Positions 1 to 7,836 of a stretch of DNA of 35,001 nt are shown here, piece after piece. The position numbers and the translations under genes are program-made. How positions within the stretch are numbered: the stretch's first letter is position 1; every line of letters starts with the position of its first letter. The notes under the pieces are model-generated. The model did not search any database, had not been told where the DNA came from, and saw nothing but the letters and a program-made list of their open reading frames with translations. Source of the stretch: a virus. The DNA lies in the IMG/VR virus record IMGVR_UViG_3300037961_001127, positions 1-35,001 of that record. One strand, 5' to 3'.

Positions 1-101
1 TCAAGAAACACCGCCTTGTCGGCTGGCTGTGTGCAAAAAATGGTGCGGGTGCCAGAAGTCCAGTTGACCGCCGCATCGCTGTTGCTCGACTGCAAAATGG
101 T
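1..101. repeat. Left copy of 101-bp terminal direct repeat
   Basis: The first 101 bases match the last 101 bases of the window (34901-35001) at 100 of 101 positions; the only difference is G at 99 versus A at 34999. Both copies lie inside the same minus-strand fibre gene. The mismatch falls at the third position of a Thr codon (ACC versus ACT), so it is silent. The simplest reading is the overlap left when a circular or circularly permuted phage genome is written as a line. A true short packaged terminal repeat is possible but less likely, because it would split the fibre gene. Confidence 0.95.
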
Positions 102-308
102 CGTGCGTGCAAGCGTGGTCCCAGACGCAGTGAAAGTGCCGATGCCAATCTCAAAGTCTGTGCCGTCGGTACAGCAATAGTAAGTGGTATTGCCGTCACC
201 AATAGCGGTAAACGCATCAAATCCAGTAAACGAGCCGGACAGCGTGTATGTACCAGTGCCGGTTGTGGTCGTTTGCTGCTTAACGCGGTCTTTGAGTATG
301 AGTGCCAT
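1..308 (-). CDS. Tail fibre with S74 chaperone, N-terminal part (continues at 34900)
   Basis: This is the first 102 codons of the large fibre gene whose remainder lies at 32506-34900. The reading frame starts at ATG 308 with MALILKDRVKQQTTTTGTGT, preceded by a GAGG ribosome-binding site, and is open to position 1. Joined across the repeat it stays in frame and gives a protein of 900 residues. The N-terminus, with a Thr-rich stretch followed by repeated small-residue and aromatic strands (YTLSGSF, FTAIGDG), matches the virion-attachment end seen in fibres of uncultured marine phages. The start lies 8 nt past the stop of the 317-703 gene. Partial only because of where the circle was cut. Confidence 0.85.
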   Translation of the reverse strand, partial: MALILKDRVKQQTTTTGTGTYTLSGSFTGFDAFTAIGDGNTTYYCCTDGTDFEIGIGTFTASGTTLARTTILQSSNSDAAVNWTSGTRTIFCTQPADKAVFL

Positions 309-316
309 CTGTCGCC

Positions 317-703
317 TCAGTCAGCGGTAATGTCTAAGTCGCCTGCGTCGATCTTCAAGACATCGCCCGAGCTGATCGCTTTACCTGTCGAAAAGGCACC
401 GTGGATCAACAAATTCCCGCTTGACGCCGCATCAAAGATACCGAAGTGCGAGACCGTACCCCACGACCCCGTCGCTGCCGCAAACTCAACCGCGCTGGTG
501 TTGTCGGTAGCGCCGCTGGCTGCGCTGTCGAAGGCAATCGCTTTGCGCGCATAGTTGTTGCCGGTCAGTTCAGTGCCACTGTTGTCATCAGCAAAGCTGC
601 CGGTGGACAGGCCGATATAGACGGTTGACGGTGCGGTAAACGCCGCAGTACCGAGAAGATGGTCGAGTAGCTTGTTCTCCGCGTAATCACTAAGTGCGCT
701 CAT
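317..703 (-). CDS. Putative tail-fibre-associated structural protein
   Basis: The 128-residue product starts MSALSDYAENKLLDHLLGTA and carries the signature YIGLSTGSFADDNSGTEL followed by NNYARKAI. This family is common next to fibre genes in marine podoviruses and siphoviruses and is usually annotated as a phage tail fibre or structural protein of unknown detail. The C-terminal half is a run of short beta-strand-like segments (TVSHFGIFDA, NLLIHGAF, DVLKIDAGDLDITAD). Start and upstream stop overlap as TAATG with the adaptor gene, which implies translational coupling. The fibre gene starts 8 nt downstream. A virion role is inferred from position and family resemblance. Confidence 0.7.
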   Translation of the reverse strand: MSALSDYAENKLLDHLLGTAAFTAPSTVYIGLSTGSFADDNSGTELTGNNYARKAIAFDSAASGATDNTSAVEFAAATGSWGTVSHFGIFDAASSGNLLIHGAFSTGKAISSGDVLKIDAGDLDITAD

Positions 704-1347
704 TATGCTTCTCCTGCCGTGTTCTGGCGCTGGTAAATGCTGCTGATCTGGAGCGACGACGTGCCGTAGTTCGCGCGCTCTTCGTCGATCTTGATCTCGT
801 TAATCGCCATCGTGAAGCGCTGCATGTAAGCGTTGGCGCGCTGCTCATCGAGAAGATACGCATACGCCTCGGCAAGGCTTCCATACAGGTAAGCGTCGGG
901 ATGGCGCGTCAGCACCTCATTGACGAGGTTGCTGTCAGAAAGTGCGGACAGCGAGCCGATGTAAATGATCTCAACCGTGTAGGTGCTGTCAGGCTTGGGC
1001 CGCAGCTTTAGCTCTTGCCCGACAAGCGAGTAAGCGCGCGGCTTGCTATTTCCGCCGGACGAGTAAGAGCTATGCAGGGCGGTTGGCGACATATACTCCA
1101 GAACAGTCTCAGGGTCGCCGTTGAGCTTCACCATCCGCAACTCACGCAAATCAGTTGGCAGCGCTGTGTATTCGTCACCAACAGTTAGCGTGGCGGTAGC
1201 GCGCTTTTCTTGGCTGCGCGTCTCTAGCTCGCGGCTCAAGCGCCCCTCAGCCAAAGAAATGAAATCGGGGATGACGCTGGTGAGGTCATCCCTTGCCAAG
1301 AAGTTCGCGATTGCGGTCTTCAGTTCTGTGTAATTCGTGATCGCCAT
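703..1347 (-). CDS. Head-tail adaptor protein (SU10-like/P22 gp4-like)
   Basis: The 214-residue protein opens MAITNYTELKTAIANFLARD and contains DFISLAEGRLSRELETR, then a beta-rich centre (YTALPTDLRELRMVKLNG, LKLRPKPDSTYTVEIIYIG) and a helical C-terminus. This order matches the phage adaptor family that includes SU10 and other short-tailed phages. The adaptor binds under the portal ring and joins the head to the tail hub. It sits between a small conserved gene and the fibre genes, three genes downstream of capsid, which fits. Its stop overlaps the next start as TAATG, and its own start overlaps the preceding stop as TGATG. Confidence 0.8.
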   Translation of the reverse strand: MAITNYTELKTAIANFLARDDLTSVIPDFISLAEGRLSRELETRSQEKRATATLTVGDEYTALPTDLRELRMVKLNGDPETVLEYMSPTALHSSYSSGGNSKPRAYSLVGQELKLRPKPDSTYTVEIIYIGSLSALSDSNLVNEVLTRHPDAYLYGSLAEAYAYLLDEQRANAYMQRFTMAINEIKIDEERANYGTSSLQISSIYQRQNTAGEA

Positions 1348-1670
1348 CAGAGGTTTCCGCCGCCTGTTCTAAATGCCCGGTTCTGGTGATCGTTCAGCCA
1401 CTGCTTCCACGCTCTTTGGTTTTCGCGCATCGGGCCAAACTTTTCCAGAAGGTGATTGTACACGACGTTTGGTATTTCGGCCACATGCTGTGCGTGCCGC
1501 TGTGTATTGCCGATCATTGAGCCGGGCTTGTAGTCATTCGCCATCTGCTTGTTGATTTTCAGCAGGTCGCCAAACTCTTGCCGCTGCTCAATGTGCATAG
1601 ACCCGTCGCTATGCTGGTGCATCACGACTTCTTTGCGGTCTCTGGGACTGGTGTAGAGATATCGTTTCAT
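1347..1670 (-). CDS. Conserved phage protein between capsid and adaptor
   Basis: The 107-residue product contains NDYKPGSMIGNTQRHAQHVA, NVVYNHLLEKFG and AWKQWLNDHQNRAFRTGGG. I recognise this as a conserved protein found beside the capsid and adaptor genes of uncultured marine podoviruses, with no established function. It is polar and basic, with no membrane segment and no obvious enzyme motif, so a minor virion or head-completion role is possible but not shown. ATG 1670 is preceded by ATGAGGACAAA, and its stop overlaps the adaptor start as TGATG. A strong hairpin separates it from the capsid gene. Confidence 0.75.
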   Translation of the reverse strand: MKRYLYTSPRDRKEVVMHQHSDGSMHIEQRQEFGDLLKINKQMANDYKPGSMIGNTQRHAQHVAEIPNVVYNHLLEKFGPMRENQRAWKQWLNDHQNRAFRTGGGNL

Positions 1671-1685
1671 TTTGTCCTCATAGAG

Positions 1686-1711
1686 GAGAGGGCGACCTAA
1701 GCCGCCCTCTC
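1686..1711 (-). promoter_or_regulatory. Hairpin just after the capsid gene
   Basis: Perfect 9-bp arms, GAGAGGGCG at 1686-1694 and CGCCCTCTC at 1703-1711, flank an 8-nt loop. The hairpin begins a few bases past the capsid stop on the minus-strand transcript. No T-run follows on that strand, so it is not a classical rho-independent terminator. A partial attenuator or an RNA-end stabiliser that favours capsid mRNA is the likeliest role, by inference. Confidence 0.6.
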
Positions 1712-1717
1712 GCTAGA

Positions 1718-2668
1718 TTAGGAACCGCTCAGATCAAGGATCATTGCGTGTGCCTTCGGGGCAGTCGGCTTGAGCGCCCACTCGATCAGGACGTGGCTCT
1801 CAGTCGCGTCGCCAACCTTGGCAAGGTCTTCCTCAAGGAAGTTACGACCATTCAGTGTGCAGAGTGACACAAAGTCTGGGTCGATCAGGAAGATACGGTC
1901 ATTGGAAAGCTGGCGAGACGGGGTCGCCTCAACAGTACCAAAGTCACCGAGGAACACCGAAGTCGAACCGACATAGGTGACTTCCTTGGCGGCAGTCATG
2001 TTCACGTCATTGCTGACGAGGTTGCCGGAAGCAGCCAAATCCGAAAAATTAGCTTTGTTCGTGGCACTCATGACCATCATGCGAGGGTTGCCGCCGTCAG
2101 CCCAAGCGTCCTGCTGCGCGTCCTCAATGAGGGCGAGCGTCAGTGCGCGGTCATCACCGTTGGTGATGGCGTCAGTACCGTCGCCAGTAGCGAAAGCGCC
2201 GGAGCCAGCACCGACAGAGCCGTTAGTGATCCAGCAAGACAGCGAAGCTGACTTACGAGGGTCAGAAGCGGAACGAGCAACATCGGTATCGCCGATCATC
2301 TTTTCCAGATCGCGGCGCAGTTCCAATGATTTCAATACCTTCTGGTAATTGTGTTCACGCTCTCGTCCGGCAGTATCTACCGCGTCCAGAGTGCCAGAAG
2401 TCGCGAAGACTTTCTTGGAAATCTGGTGGTAGTTACCCACGCGGCTGGTCGGCGTGGCCGCCGCAGTCGCAGTGTCGGCACCTTCGTTGTGGTAGTTCGT
2501 GGTGCTGCTCGCAGCCAATTCCTGTACTTGCCACTCGGTAAAGATACCGTTGGATGTTTCCTTCTTCACATTCGAGAAGATCGGTGTTTCAGCAGGGTCG
2601 ATGCGATAGATCACATCGGCAAGCTGCTCGCGCTCACCAATCGCAGCGCTAGTAGCGAAAGTCGTCAT
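1718..2668 (-). CDS. Major capsid protein (SU10/DUF5309 type, HK97 fold)
   Basis: The 316-residue protein begins MTTFATSAAIGEREQLADVI and carries the family hallmarks YRIDPAETPIFSNVKKET near residues 21-38, WQVQELA, VGNYHQISKKVFATSGT and the C-terminal VLIEWALKPTAPKAH. These match the SU10-type major head protein family (DUF5309). It forms the icosahedral shell. Its length is typical, and there is no fused protease or long N-terminal delta domain, in line with a separate scaffold encoded just upstream. The start has an AAAAGGA ribosome-binding site. The hairpin downstream of the stop may help keep its expression high. Confidence 0.9.
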   Translation of the reverse strand: MTTFATSAAIGEREQLADVIYRIDPAETPIFSNVKKETSNGIFTEWQVQELAASSTTNYHNEGADTATAAATPTSRVGNYHQISKKVFATSGTLDAVDTAGREREHNYQKVLKSLELRRDLEKMIGDTDVARSASDPRKSASLSCWITNGSVGAGSGAFATGDGTDAITNGDDRALTLALIEDAQQDAWADGGNPRMMVMSATNKANFSDLAASGNLVSNDVNMTAAKEVTYVGSTSVFLGDFGTVEATPSRQLSNDRIFLIDPDFVSLCTLNGRNFLEEDLAKVGDATESHVLIEWALKPTAPKAHAMILDLSGS

Positions 2669-2694
2669 GACTTTTTCCTTTTCAAGTTGCGGGC

Positions 2695-3702
2695 CTAGTT
2701 TCGGCCCATAAGATACTCAACAGCGGCATCCACCGTACCGGCGCTTTCAAAGCGCTTTTTGGCTTCTTGCCGAGAACGATTAGCAACTTCGCGCTTGGTC
2801 TTTGGTCGCCCTGCCTTGGCCATCTTCGGGGCTTTACGGGTGCGTTTCTTGGCGGCGGGGGCTTTGTCTTGTAGCTGGTCCCACTGCCACGCTTTATAAA
2901 GAAGCTCAATCGCGCGCGCATCAGATGCGTTTGCGATCTCCTCTTCACTAAACCCGATCCGCTTCTGAGCGTAGGTAATCACTTCCCTGCGCTCCTGCTC
3001 GCGTACATCCTCATCCTGCCACGCAGGAATACGGTTGAGCATCTCGCCACGCTGCACCTCTAGGTGCTGACGTAGGTTCTGCTCTTGCTCGCGAGCCTGT
3101 TCCGACGCGATGCGCTGACGTTCGGCCTCGACCTGCTTCTGGTATTCCTTTTGCTGGTCGAATTCGGCCTTTGCCAGAAACAAGTCACGCTCGGACATCG
3201 TCTCGGCCAATGCTCTCCAGTCAGGCTCTTGCTGAGTTGTCTGCTGGATTTGGGCGCTCAACTGATCAAGTTGCTGCGCGTAAGCGTCCCGAAGTTGTTT
3301 CGTCTCAGCTTGCTCGGCCTCAAAGGCTTTGCGCTGTTCGGCTAACTCCATCGAGCGCTTAGTGTACGCCTGCTGCCGCGAATAACCATTCCGAAGCTCG
3401 TCAAGGTCTACCTCGATCTCCTGACCGTCCACCTTTACGGTGTAGGTCTGGGGAGGCTCCTCTTCGTACTCGTCATCATCATCCGCCTCGTAGGCGTCTT
3501 CGCCCTCATCGTCCTCCTCGTAATCCGCTTCGGCGGCCGCTTCTGCGGTCTCCGCCTCTGGTTCATACGCCTCAGTCTCAGGCTGTTGAGGCTCTCTTGC
3601 CTCTACGGTTTCTTCTGTCACGGTGTCCGCTGGGGGCGTGTTCAGAAGAGAAACTGCGTCATTTAAAGAAATAGCTCCGGTTCCTGTCGGATTGTCGGAC
3701 AT
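2695..3702 (-). CDS. Scaffolding protein
   Basis: The 335-residue product is strongly acidic in its first quarter, with runs such as EADYEEDDEGEDAYEADDDD around residues 55-75, then has a long Gln/Glu/Arg-rich coiled-coil stretch from about residue 110 to 230. The C-terminus is basic (KAPAAKKRTRKAPKMAK, then helical). Acidic N-terminus, coiled-coil centre and basic capsid-binding C-terminus are the usual build of podovirus internal scaffolds. Its place directly before the capsid gene is the usual one. ATG 3702 is preceded by TAGGAGC, whose TAG is also the stop of the 93-codon gene upstream. No protease domain is visible. Confidence 0.85.
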   Translation of the reverse strand: MSDNPTGTGAISLNDAVSLLNTPPADTVTEETVEAREPQQPETEAYEPEAETAEAAAEADYEEDDEGEDAYEADDDDEYEEEPPQTYTVKVDGQEIEVDLDELRNGYSRQQAYTKRSMELAEQRKAFEAEQAETKQLRDAYAQQLDQLSAQIQQTTQQEPDWRALAETMSERDLFLAKAEFDQQKEYQKQVEAERQRIASEQAREQEQNLRQHLEVQRGEMLNRIPAWQDEDVREQERREVITYAQKRIGFSEEEIANASDARAIELLYKAWQWDQLQDKAPAAKKRTRKAPKMAKAGRPKTKREVANRSRQEAKKRFESAGTVDAAVEYLMGRN

Positions 3703-3712
3703 AAAAAAGCTC

Positions 3713-3994
3713 CTAGTTTACACGGCTGTACCGTTTAAATTCGTCAAGCTGTGCTTGTGCCAGCTTACCATCCTCGACAACGCTTTGAAAATACCCCTTG
3801 ACAGCGCCAAGTGCCTGCATCAGTTGGAATAACTTCTCGCGTGCCTCTCCATCATCGACGCCGGATGTTTTCCAAGCCTCGACGAATTGCTCATCGAGAT
3901 ACTCAAACGCCTCGATAAAAAGCTCATTTCGCAGCAGCGCTGCGGCCTTCTCGGCGCGATCCTGCCGCTGCCTGTTCTTGCCCTCATTAATCAA
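3713..3994 (-). CDS. Small helical protein upstream of scaffold
   Basis: The 93-residue product (INEGKNRQRQDRAEKAAALL, then FIEAFEYLDEQFVEAWKTSG) is charged and predicted helical. Related short helical proteins sit between portal and scaffold in marine podoviruses, with no known function. The start is uncertain: the longest frame begins with TTG at 3994, overlapping the end of the 447-residue gene by 8 nt, and I see no good ribosome-binding site before it. Its stop codon forms part of the scaffold ribosome-binding site, so the two are tightly linked. The frame is probably real, and its N-terminus could be a few residues shorter. Confidence 0.65.
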   Translation of the reverse strand: MINEGKNRQRQDRAEKAAALLRNELFIEAFEYLDEQFVEAWKTSGVDDGEAREKLFQLMQALGAVKGYFQSVVEDGKLAQAQLDEFKRYSRVN

Positions 3995-5330
3995 GGAGTG
4001 TGTACCCTGTCAGTTTTCGCGGCGCTTCAAAATATTCTGGAGATATAGCAGCTTGCTGCCGGAAAGCAAGGTTTGCCGCGCTAAAGTCGGAAGGCGTGCC
4101 GAAGCCCGCCCCGTAACGCTCTCTGAAGCCCATCAAACCCTCTGGAGCCACGTCTAGCAGTCCCATTCTCGCATACTGCGCGCCGGGCGTCACAGGGGCG
4201 GTTGGGGCGGTTGGGGCGGTTGGGGCTGTGGTTGTCCTGCTGCGCGTGTCAAGCCGGCACGCCTGCAAATCTTCATCAAAGATATATCCGTCTGGACATT
4301 CCTCGCGGCCCGTTACCGGGTTGGTGACGGGCGGGACCATATCATACTGGTCTTCATACGAGCTATCGTAACCACCGTATCCCGGCCCCGGTGCGATAAT
4401 GTCCCTGTACGGATGATCTGGACCGGGGTCAAATCGGTTGCCCCCGTACACCACACCGCCAAATGCGTTGGTGCTAAGTTCGCCCATAAGTTTGCCCTTG
4501 CTGTTAAAAACAGGCTGGCCGAGACCAAGACGCAAATCCTCTTGTGGTGCATTTAGCCCAAATATTGATGCAAGGAGAGGCATATAACCAGACCTAGATG
4601 AGTACTTCATAACCGCCGGAGCATTTGCCCCATACCTTGCAAACATAGCGCCGGGGCCGCTGGCAAGTTGTGCCGGCGTAAAACCCATCTCTGGGGTGCC
4701 AACCATCATAGCGCGAATTTGCGCTGCTTGCCGTGCTTCGTCTGTGGTCCGAGCCTCAGCTAAAGCATCTGCGGTGGCCGTTGACGCAACAGATGATCCG
4801 AAACCAAGATCAACGGCGGGCGTGCCTGTCTCTTCAATGTACATACTGGGGCGGCTCGGATCATAAAAATAATCAGCCATAGCCTGATAGCGCGCCGCAT
4901 CCGCTGCGGAAACTGTAGGCTTGACGCGCGGCCCATAGCCTAAATCAACAGCGCCTAAGCTAGGCGGATAAAACTCAGGCTCAACGTAGGCAGGGGCCGC
5001 TTGAGCCGCCGCCAGAGCGGCAAGCTCTGCCTCTTGCTGCCGCGCAATCTCCTGACGCTGCGCGTCGCGTGCCGCCATATCTGCGAGTTTCTGTTGCGCG
5101 CTAGAAATGCTTGCTTGAGCGGCAAGAGTGTTGGCGATCCTGTCGGCTTGATTTGCCGCCATTGCAGCATCGTAAGAGACGGCTGGAGCCGTCATCGGCC
5201 CGTAGTCAAAAAACCCCGCCCCATAATCATCGCCGTAAGATGCGGCAATTTCCTCCGCCATCTGTTGTGCTTCGCGCTCCTGCCGAGCGCTGGGCTGGGG
5301 CTTTGACCAATCAGTGTCGTTCCTTGCCAT
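3987..5330 (-). CDS. Virion-associated protein with Ala-rich coil and TAP repeats
   Basis: The 447-residue protein has an Ala/Gln-rich helical N-terminal third (AANQADRIANTLAAQASIS, QQEAELAALAAAQAAP), a Tyr/Pro/Gly-rich middle, and the motif NPVTGREECPDGYIFDEDLQ followed by ACRLD, a two-Cys segment also found in proteins of other marine phages. Next comes a Thr-Ala-Pro repeat (TAPTAPTAPTAP, about residues 368-379). Function is unknown. Its place between portal and scaffold and its low-complexity build suggest a minor structural or internal protein. The start has a GAGGAA ribosome-binding site inside the portal stop region. The repeat DNA is also a quadruplex candidate (4195-4225). Confidence 0.65.
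   Translation of the reverse strand: MARNDTDWSKPQPSARQEREAQQMAEEIAASYGDDYGAGFFDYGPMTAPAVSYDAAMAANQADRIANTLAAQASISSAQQKLADMAARDAQRQEIARQQEAELAALAAAQAAPAYVEPEFYPPSLGAVDLGYGPRVKPTVSAADAARYQAMADYFYDPSRPSMYIEETGTPAVDLGFGSSVASTATADALAEARTTDEARQAAQIRAMMVGTPEMGFTPAQLASGPGAMFARYGANAPAVMKYSSRSGYMPLLASIFGLNAPQEDLRLGLGQPVFNSKGKLMGELSTNAFGGVVYGGNRFDPGPDHPYRDIIAPGPGYGGYDSSYEDQYDMVPPVTNPVTGREECPDGYIFDEDLQACRLDTRSRTTTAPTAPTAPTAPVTPGAQYARMGLLDVAPEGLMGFRERYGAGFGTPSDFSAANLAFRQQAAISPEYFEAPRKLTGYTLLD
4195..4225 (+). repeat. 9-bp tandem repeat and G-quadruplex candidate
   Basis: Four GGGG tracts (4195-4198, 4204-4207, 4213-4216, 4222-4225) are separated by three identical 5-nt loops CGGTT. This is an exact 9-bp period on the plus strand, opposite the coding strand. 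The repeat encodes the Thr-Ala-Pro triplets of the 447-residue protein on the minus strand. The pattern meets the standard four-tract, short-loop definition of a quadruplex-forming DNA sequence. Whether it folds is untested. Confidence 0.75.
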
Positions 5331-5332
5331 CG

Positions 5333-7369
5333 TTAGTTCCTCGGCAGGTTGGTTGATATCTCAGCGTCGGTGACAGCCTTGGCGACGCGAAGCTCGGCCT
5401 CTGCCTGTAGCTCTTGCCGGCGCAACTCCATCTCCATTGTCATCTTCTCACGCTGTATCTGGATTTCCGCTTGCATCTTCTCGCGTGCCAGCGCGATCTG
5501 CTGCTCCATCTTGGCGCGGTCAATCTCCATCTCTTGCTGTGCCTTGACCATCTCAGGATCGGGCTGCGGAGCCTGCTGCTGCGCCTGCATCATCATCTGC
5601 TGCTGGATCATCTGCGGTGAGTTAAAGAATTGATCGGCATCCTTGAACCCGCCGATCTCGGCAATCGAGCGCAGCGTGTTGACATATTGAGGCATCGAGA
5701 CAATCGGGTTCTGCGGCCCAAGCTGCATCAGGATTTGCTCTTGCTTGGCCGCGATCTGCGTCAGAAACGCAATCTTGGTCTCGTCGTCTGTGGTGCCAAG
5801 CCCAACCTGCACGACAGTGTCAAACTGCGACTTCCACTCGGCCGGGTTGATTGGCACAAAGTTATTACGCAGGCGGAACATCTTCGGCTTGTTGTCATGC
5901 TTCAGCACCAGATGCAGGATGCCCTTAAACAAGTCCTTCACGCCGGTCTCAGCCATTGTGCGGGCGTAGCTCTCCAGCTTGACCTGTGCGCCTCTAACGG
6001 TAGCAGCGACGGCGCTGGCAGTCGAAGACTGGAGAGCATCCGGTGACAGCCCCTGAGACGCACGGCTCATGCCGGTACGTTGCTCTTTGACGCTGTCCAA
6101 ATAATCCATCAGCGGGCGTATCTCACCGCCAACCGACGCACCTGTGATCTGCTGCACCATACCCGGCTGGCGGGCGCGGATGACGCCGCCGGCAGAGCCG
6201 TCCAGCAAGTCATCGAGGTTTACCTGACCCTCAACCGCGATCATGCGCGGCAGCGTGCTGCTGTAGACGCTGTCGAGATACTGGCGCATCAGCGTGGTCT
6301 TGATCACCTGCAAGTCCTCGGTCAGATCATAGACTGACCGGCCGATCAAACGATGCGGCATCAGGATCGGCGAGCAGACCGCAAACGGCATGTGGTCCCA
6401 CGGCTCATTGTGCAGGATGTACGCGCCGTCAGAGCCAATCGCGCAGATGCGGCGACGCTCGGCAACGCCGTCGCCGTCAAAGTCAACATTCATGATGCAC
6501 TCGTGATAAATCACCGAGCGCAGGGTCGGATCGGCCGCGTCAACCCCCGTTGCCGCCTCTAAATCTTGGAAACGGTTATTGACTTCGCGGTCTGTATCAA
6601 GCTCGTTTTCGCCGGCATACTGCTCGATGATGTCGCGGTCATAGCCCATCGCCACAAGCTCGCTCACAGTGAGCGATGTGCGGTGTGCCACAAAATGAGC
6701 GTCATCAAGTGACGTGCAGTGACGCGAGACAAGAAACTCTTCTGGCGGCACGTTGATCGCCTTGATTTGGCCAGACTTACGCTTCACGCGGACAGACAGA
6801 TCATACTGGATATCGAGCGGCACCTCTGTGCCATCCTCATCCACCACCGACTGCATAACGGTCTCGCGCTGCTCCACGATCTCGATGTTCGGATCGTTCA
6901 GCAGCATGACCATTTCCGGTTCGGACAGGCCGTTATACTCTTCCTCGTCTACCTCTTCGACTTCCTCGTAGAAGTATTTAATGACGCCCATCCTAAACAA
7001 TAGAGCGTCCTTGAAGAATGTATGAAGCAGCTTATACCCGTCATTCTGGGTCTGGATCAGATAGTTGACGTAATCTGACGCCTGCTCGGCAGCCTCCATA
7101 TCCTCGGCCGTGCGCGGGGAAAAGCGCACATATTTGTCATTCGCCGTGAATACGCGCATCAGGTTCGGCATAATCGCCTCGACTGTGTCGGCGACTTCGG
7201 TTGCGACGACGGAAGACCGACCCTCAACCTCGTTGCCGAGCGGCTCGCCCAGATAAAAGTCGAGCGCCCGGAGGCGGTCAGTCGTGTACTCGCTGTCGAA
7301 GTGGTTCAGCGCGTCAGTGATCTCACCGCTGACAATCGACCCAAGTTGTACGTCGTCCATCTCATCCAT
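5333..7369 (-). CDS. Portal protein (P22-like)
   Basis: The 678-residue protein has the typical size and profile of P22-like portals. The N-terminal segment includes DALNHFDSEYTTDRLRALDF, then RSSVVATEVADTVEAIMPNL and FLVSRHCTSLDDAHFVAHRT. In the centre are RLIGRSVYDLTEDLQVIKTT and SRASQGLSPDALQ. The last 110 residues are a Met/Gln/Glu-rich coiled coil, like the C-terminal barrel region of long podovirus portals. Twelve copies form the DNA channel at one capsid vertex and dock the terminase and the adaptor. The start directly abuts the stop of the preceding basic gene (TAAATG). Confidence 0.92.
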   Translation of the reverse strand: MDEMDDVQLGSIVSGEITDALNHFDSEYTTDRLRALDFYLGEPLGNEVEGRSSVVATEVADTVEAIMPNLMRVFTANDKYVRFSPRTAEDMEAAEQASDYVNYLIQTQNDGYKLLHTFFKDALLFRMGVIKYFYEEVEEVDEEEYNGLSEPEMVMLLNDPNIEIVEQRETVMQSVVDEDGTEVPLDIQYDLSVRVKRKSGQIKAINVPPEEFLVSRHCTSLDDAHFVAHRTSLTVSELVAMGYDRDIIEQYAGENELDTDREVNNRFQDLEAATGVDAADPTLRSVIYHECIMNVDFDGDGVAERRRICAIGSDGAYILHNEPWDHMPFAVCSPILMPHRLIGRSVYDLTEDLQVIKTTLMRQYLDSVYSSTLPRMIAVEGQVNLDDLLDGSAGGVIRARQPGMVQQITGASVGGEIRPLMDYLDSVKEQRTGMSRASQGLSPDALQSSTASAVAATVRGAQVKLESYARTMAETGVKDLFKGILHLVLKHDNKPKMFRLRNNFVPINPAEWKSQFDTVVQVGLGTTDDETKIAFLTQIAAKQEQILMQLGPQNPIVSMPQYVNTLRSIAEIGGFKDADQFFNSPQMIQQQMMMQAQQQAPQPDPEMVKAQQEMEIDRAKMEQQIALAREKMQAEIQIQREKMTMEMELRRQELQAEAELRVAKAVTDAEISTNLPRN

Positions 7370-7579
7370 TTACTTTGCCTTTTTCTTGGCGGCCTTCTTA
7401 GGGGCGGCAGCGACAGGCTGGTCACCCTTCATCAGGACATTGCCCTTGCTGGTATTAACATTGCGTAGCTTCTGCGTCCGCGTCGGGCCAGCGCCAAGAA
7501 CAATCTTCTTCCCGTTCTCAGCTTCCCACTGCCGTCGCTCTTTGGGCGACATCACGTCAAAATTTGGCTCTTTACTCAT
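7370..7579 (-). CDS. Small basic protein with Lys/Ala tail
   Basis: The 69-residue product starts MSKEPNFDVMSPKERRQWEA and ends AAAPKKAAKKKAK, a tail like those of histone-H1-like or nucleoid proteins. A family function is not known to me. It belongs to a row of tiny Lys/Arg-rich genes between the 544-residue gene and the portal. Its start overlaps the upstream stop as TAATG, and its stop abuts the portal start, so it is clearly part of the late operon. A DNA-binding or packaged virion protein is an inference from charge and place only. Confidence 0.7.
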   Translation of the reverse strand: MSKEPNFDVMSPKERRQWEAENGKKIVLGAGPTRTQKLRNVNTSKGNVLMKGDQPVAAAPKKAAKKKAK

Positions 7580-7836
7580 TATGCTCTCTTACTCCTGCCG
7601 CGAGCGGCTTTGTAGATGTCCTTATCAGCGGTGCGGGCCTTGTCACCCCTGATATATGAATTTACCCGCCCCATAGACCAAGCAGCCATAGGTACGTTGC
7701 GCGAACCCGATGACAGATACGCGCCTTGGCCTCGGCGATAAACTTTTGCAAGCTCTCCATAAGTCATATTCGCTTTCTTGGCTTTCTCGCGAAGCGTCTT
7801 TTTCGTCGCCTCGGAGAGGGGTTTAGCTTTTGCCAC
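7579..7836 (-). CDS. Small basic protein, DUF5824-like
   Basis: The 85-residue protein carries the segment KVYRRGQGAYLSSGSRNVPM followed by AAWSMGRVNSYI, which resembles a short domain found in many phages and giant viruses (the family I recall as DUF5824). Its function is unknown. The N-terminus is Lys-rich (MAKAKPLSEATKKTLREKAK), giving a strongly positive charge. It overlaps the upstream basic gene by 14 nt and its stop overlaps the next start as TAATG. The family name is from memory and needs a profile search. Confidence 0.72.
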   Translation of the reverse strand: MAKAKPLSEATKKTLREKAKKANMTYGELAKVYRRGQGAYLSSGSRNVPMAAWSMGRVNSYIRGDKARTADKDIYKAARGRSKRA

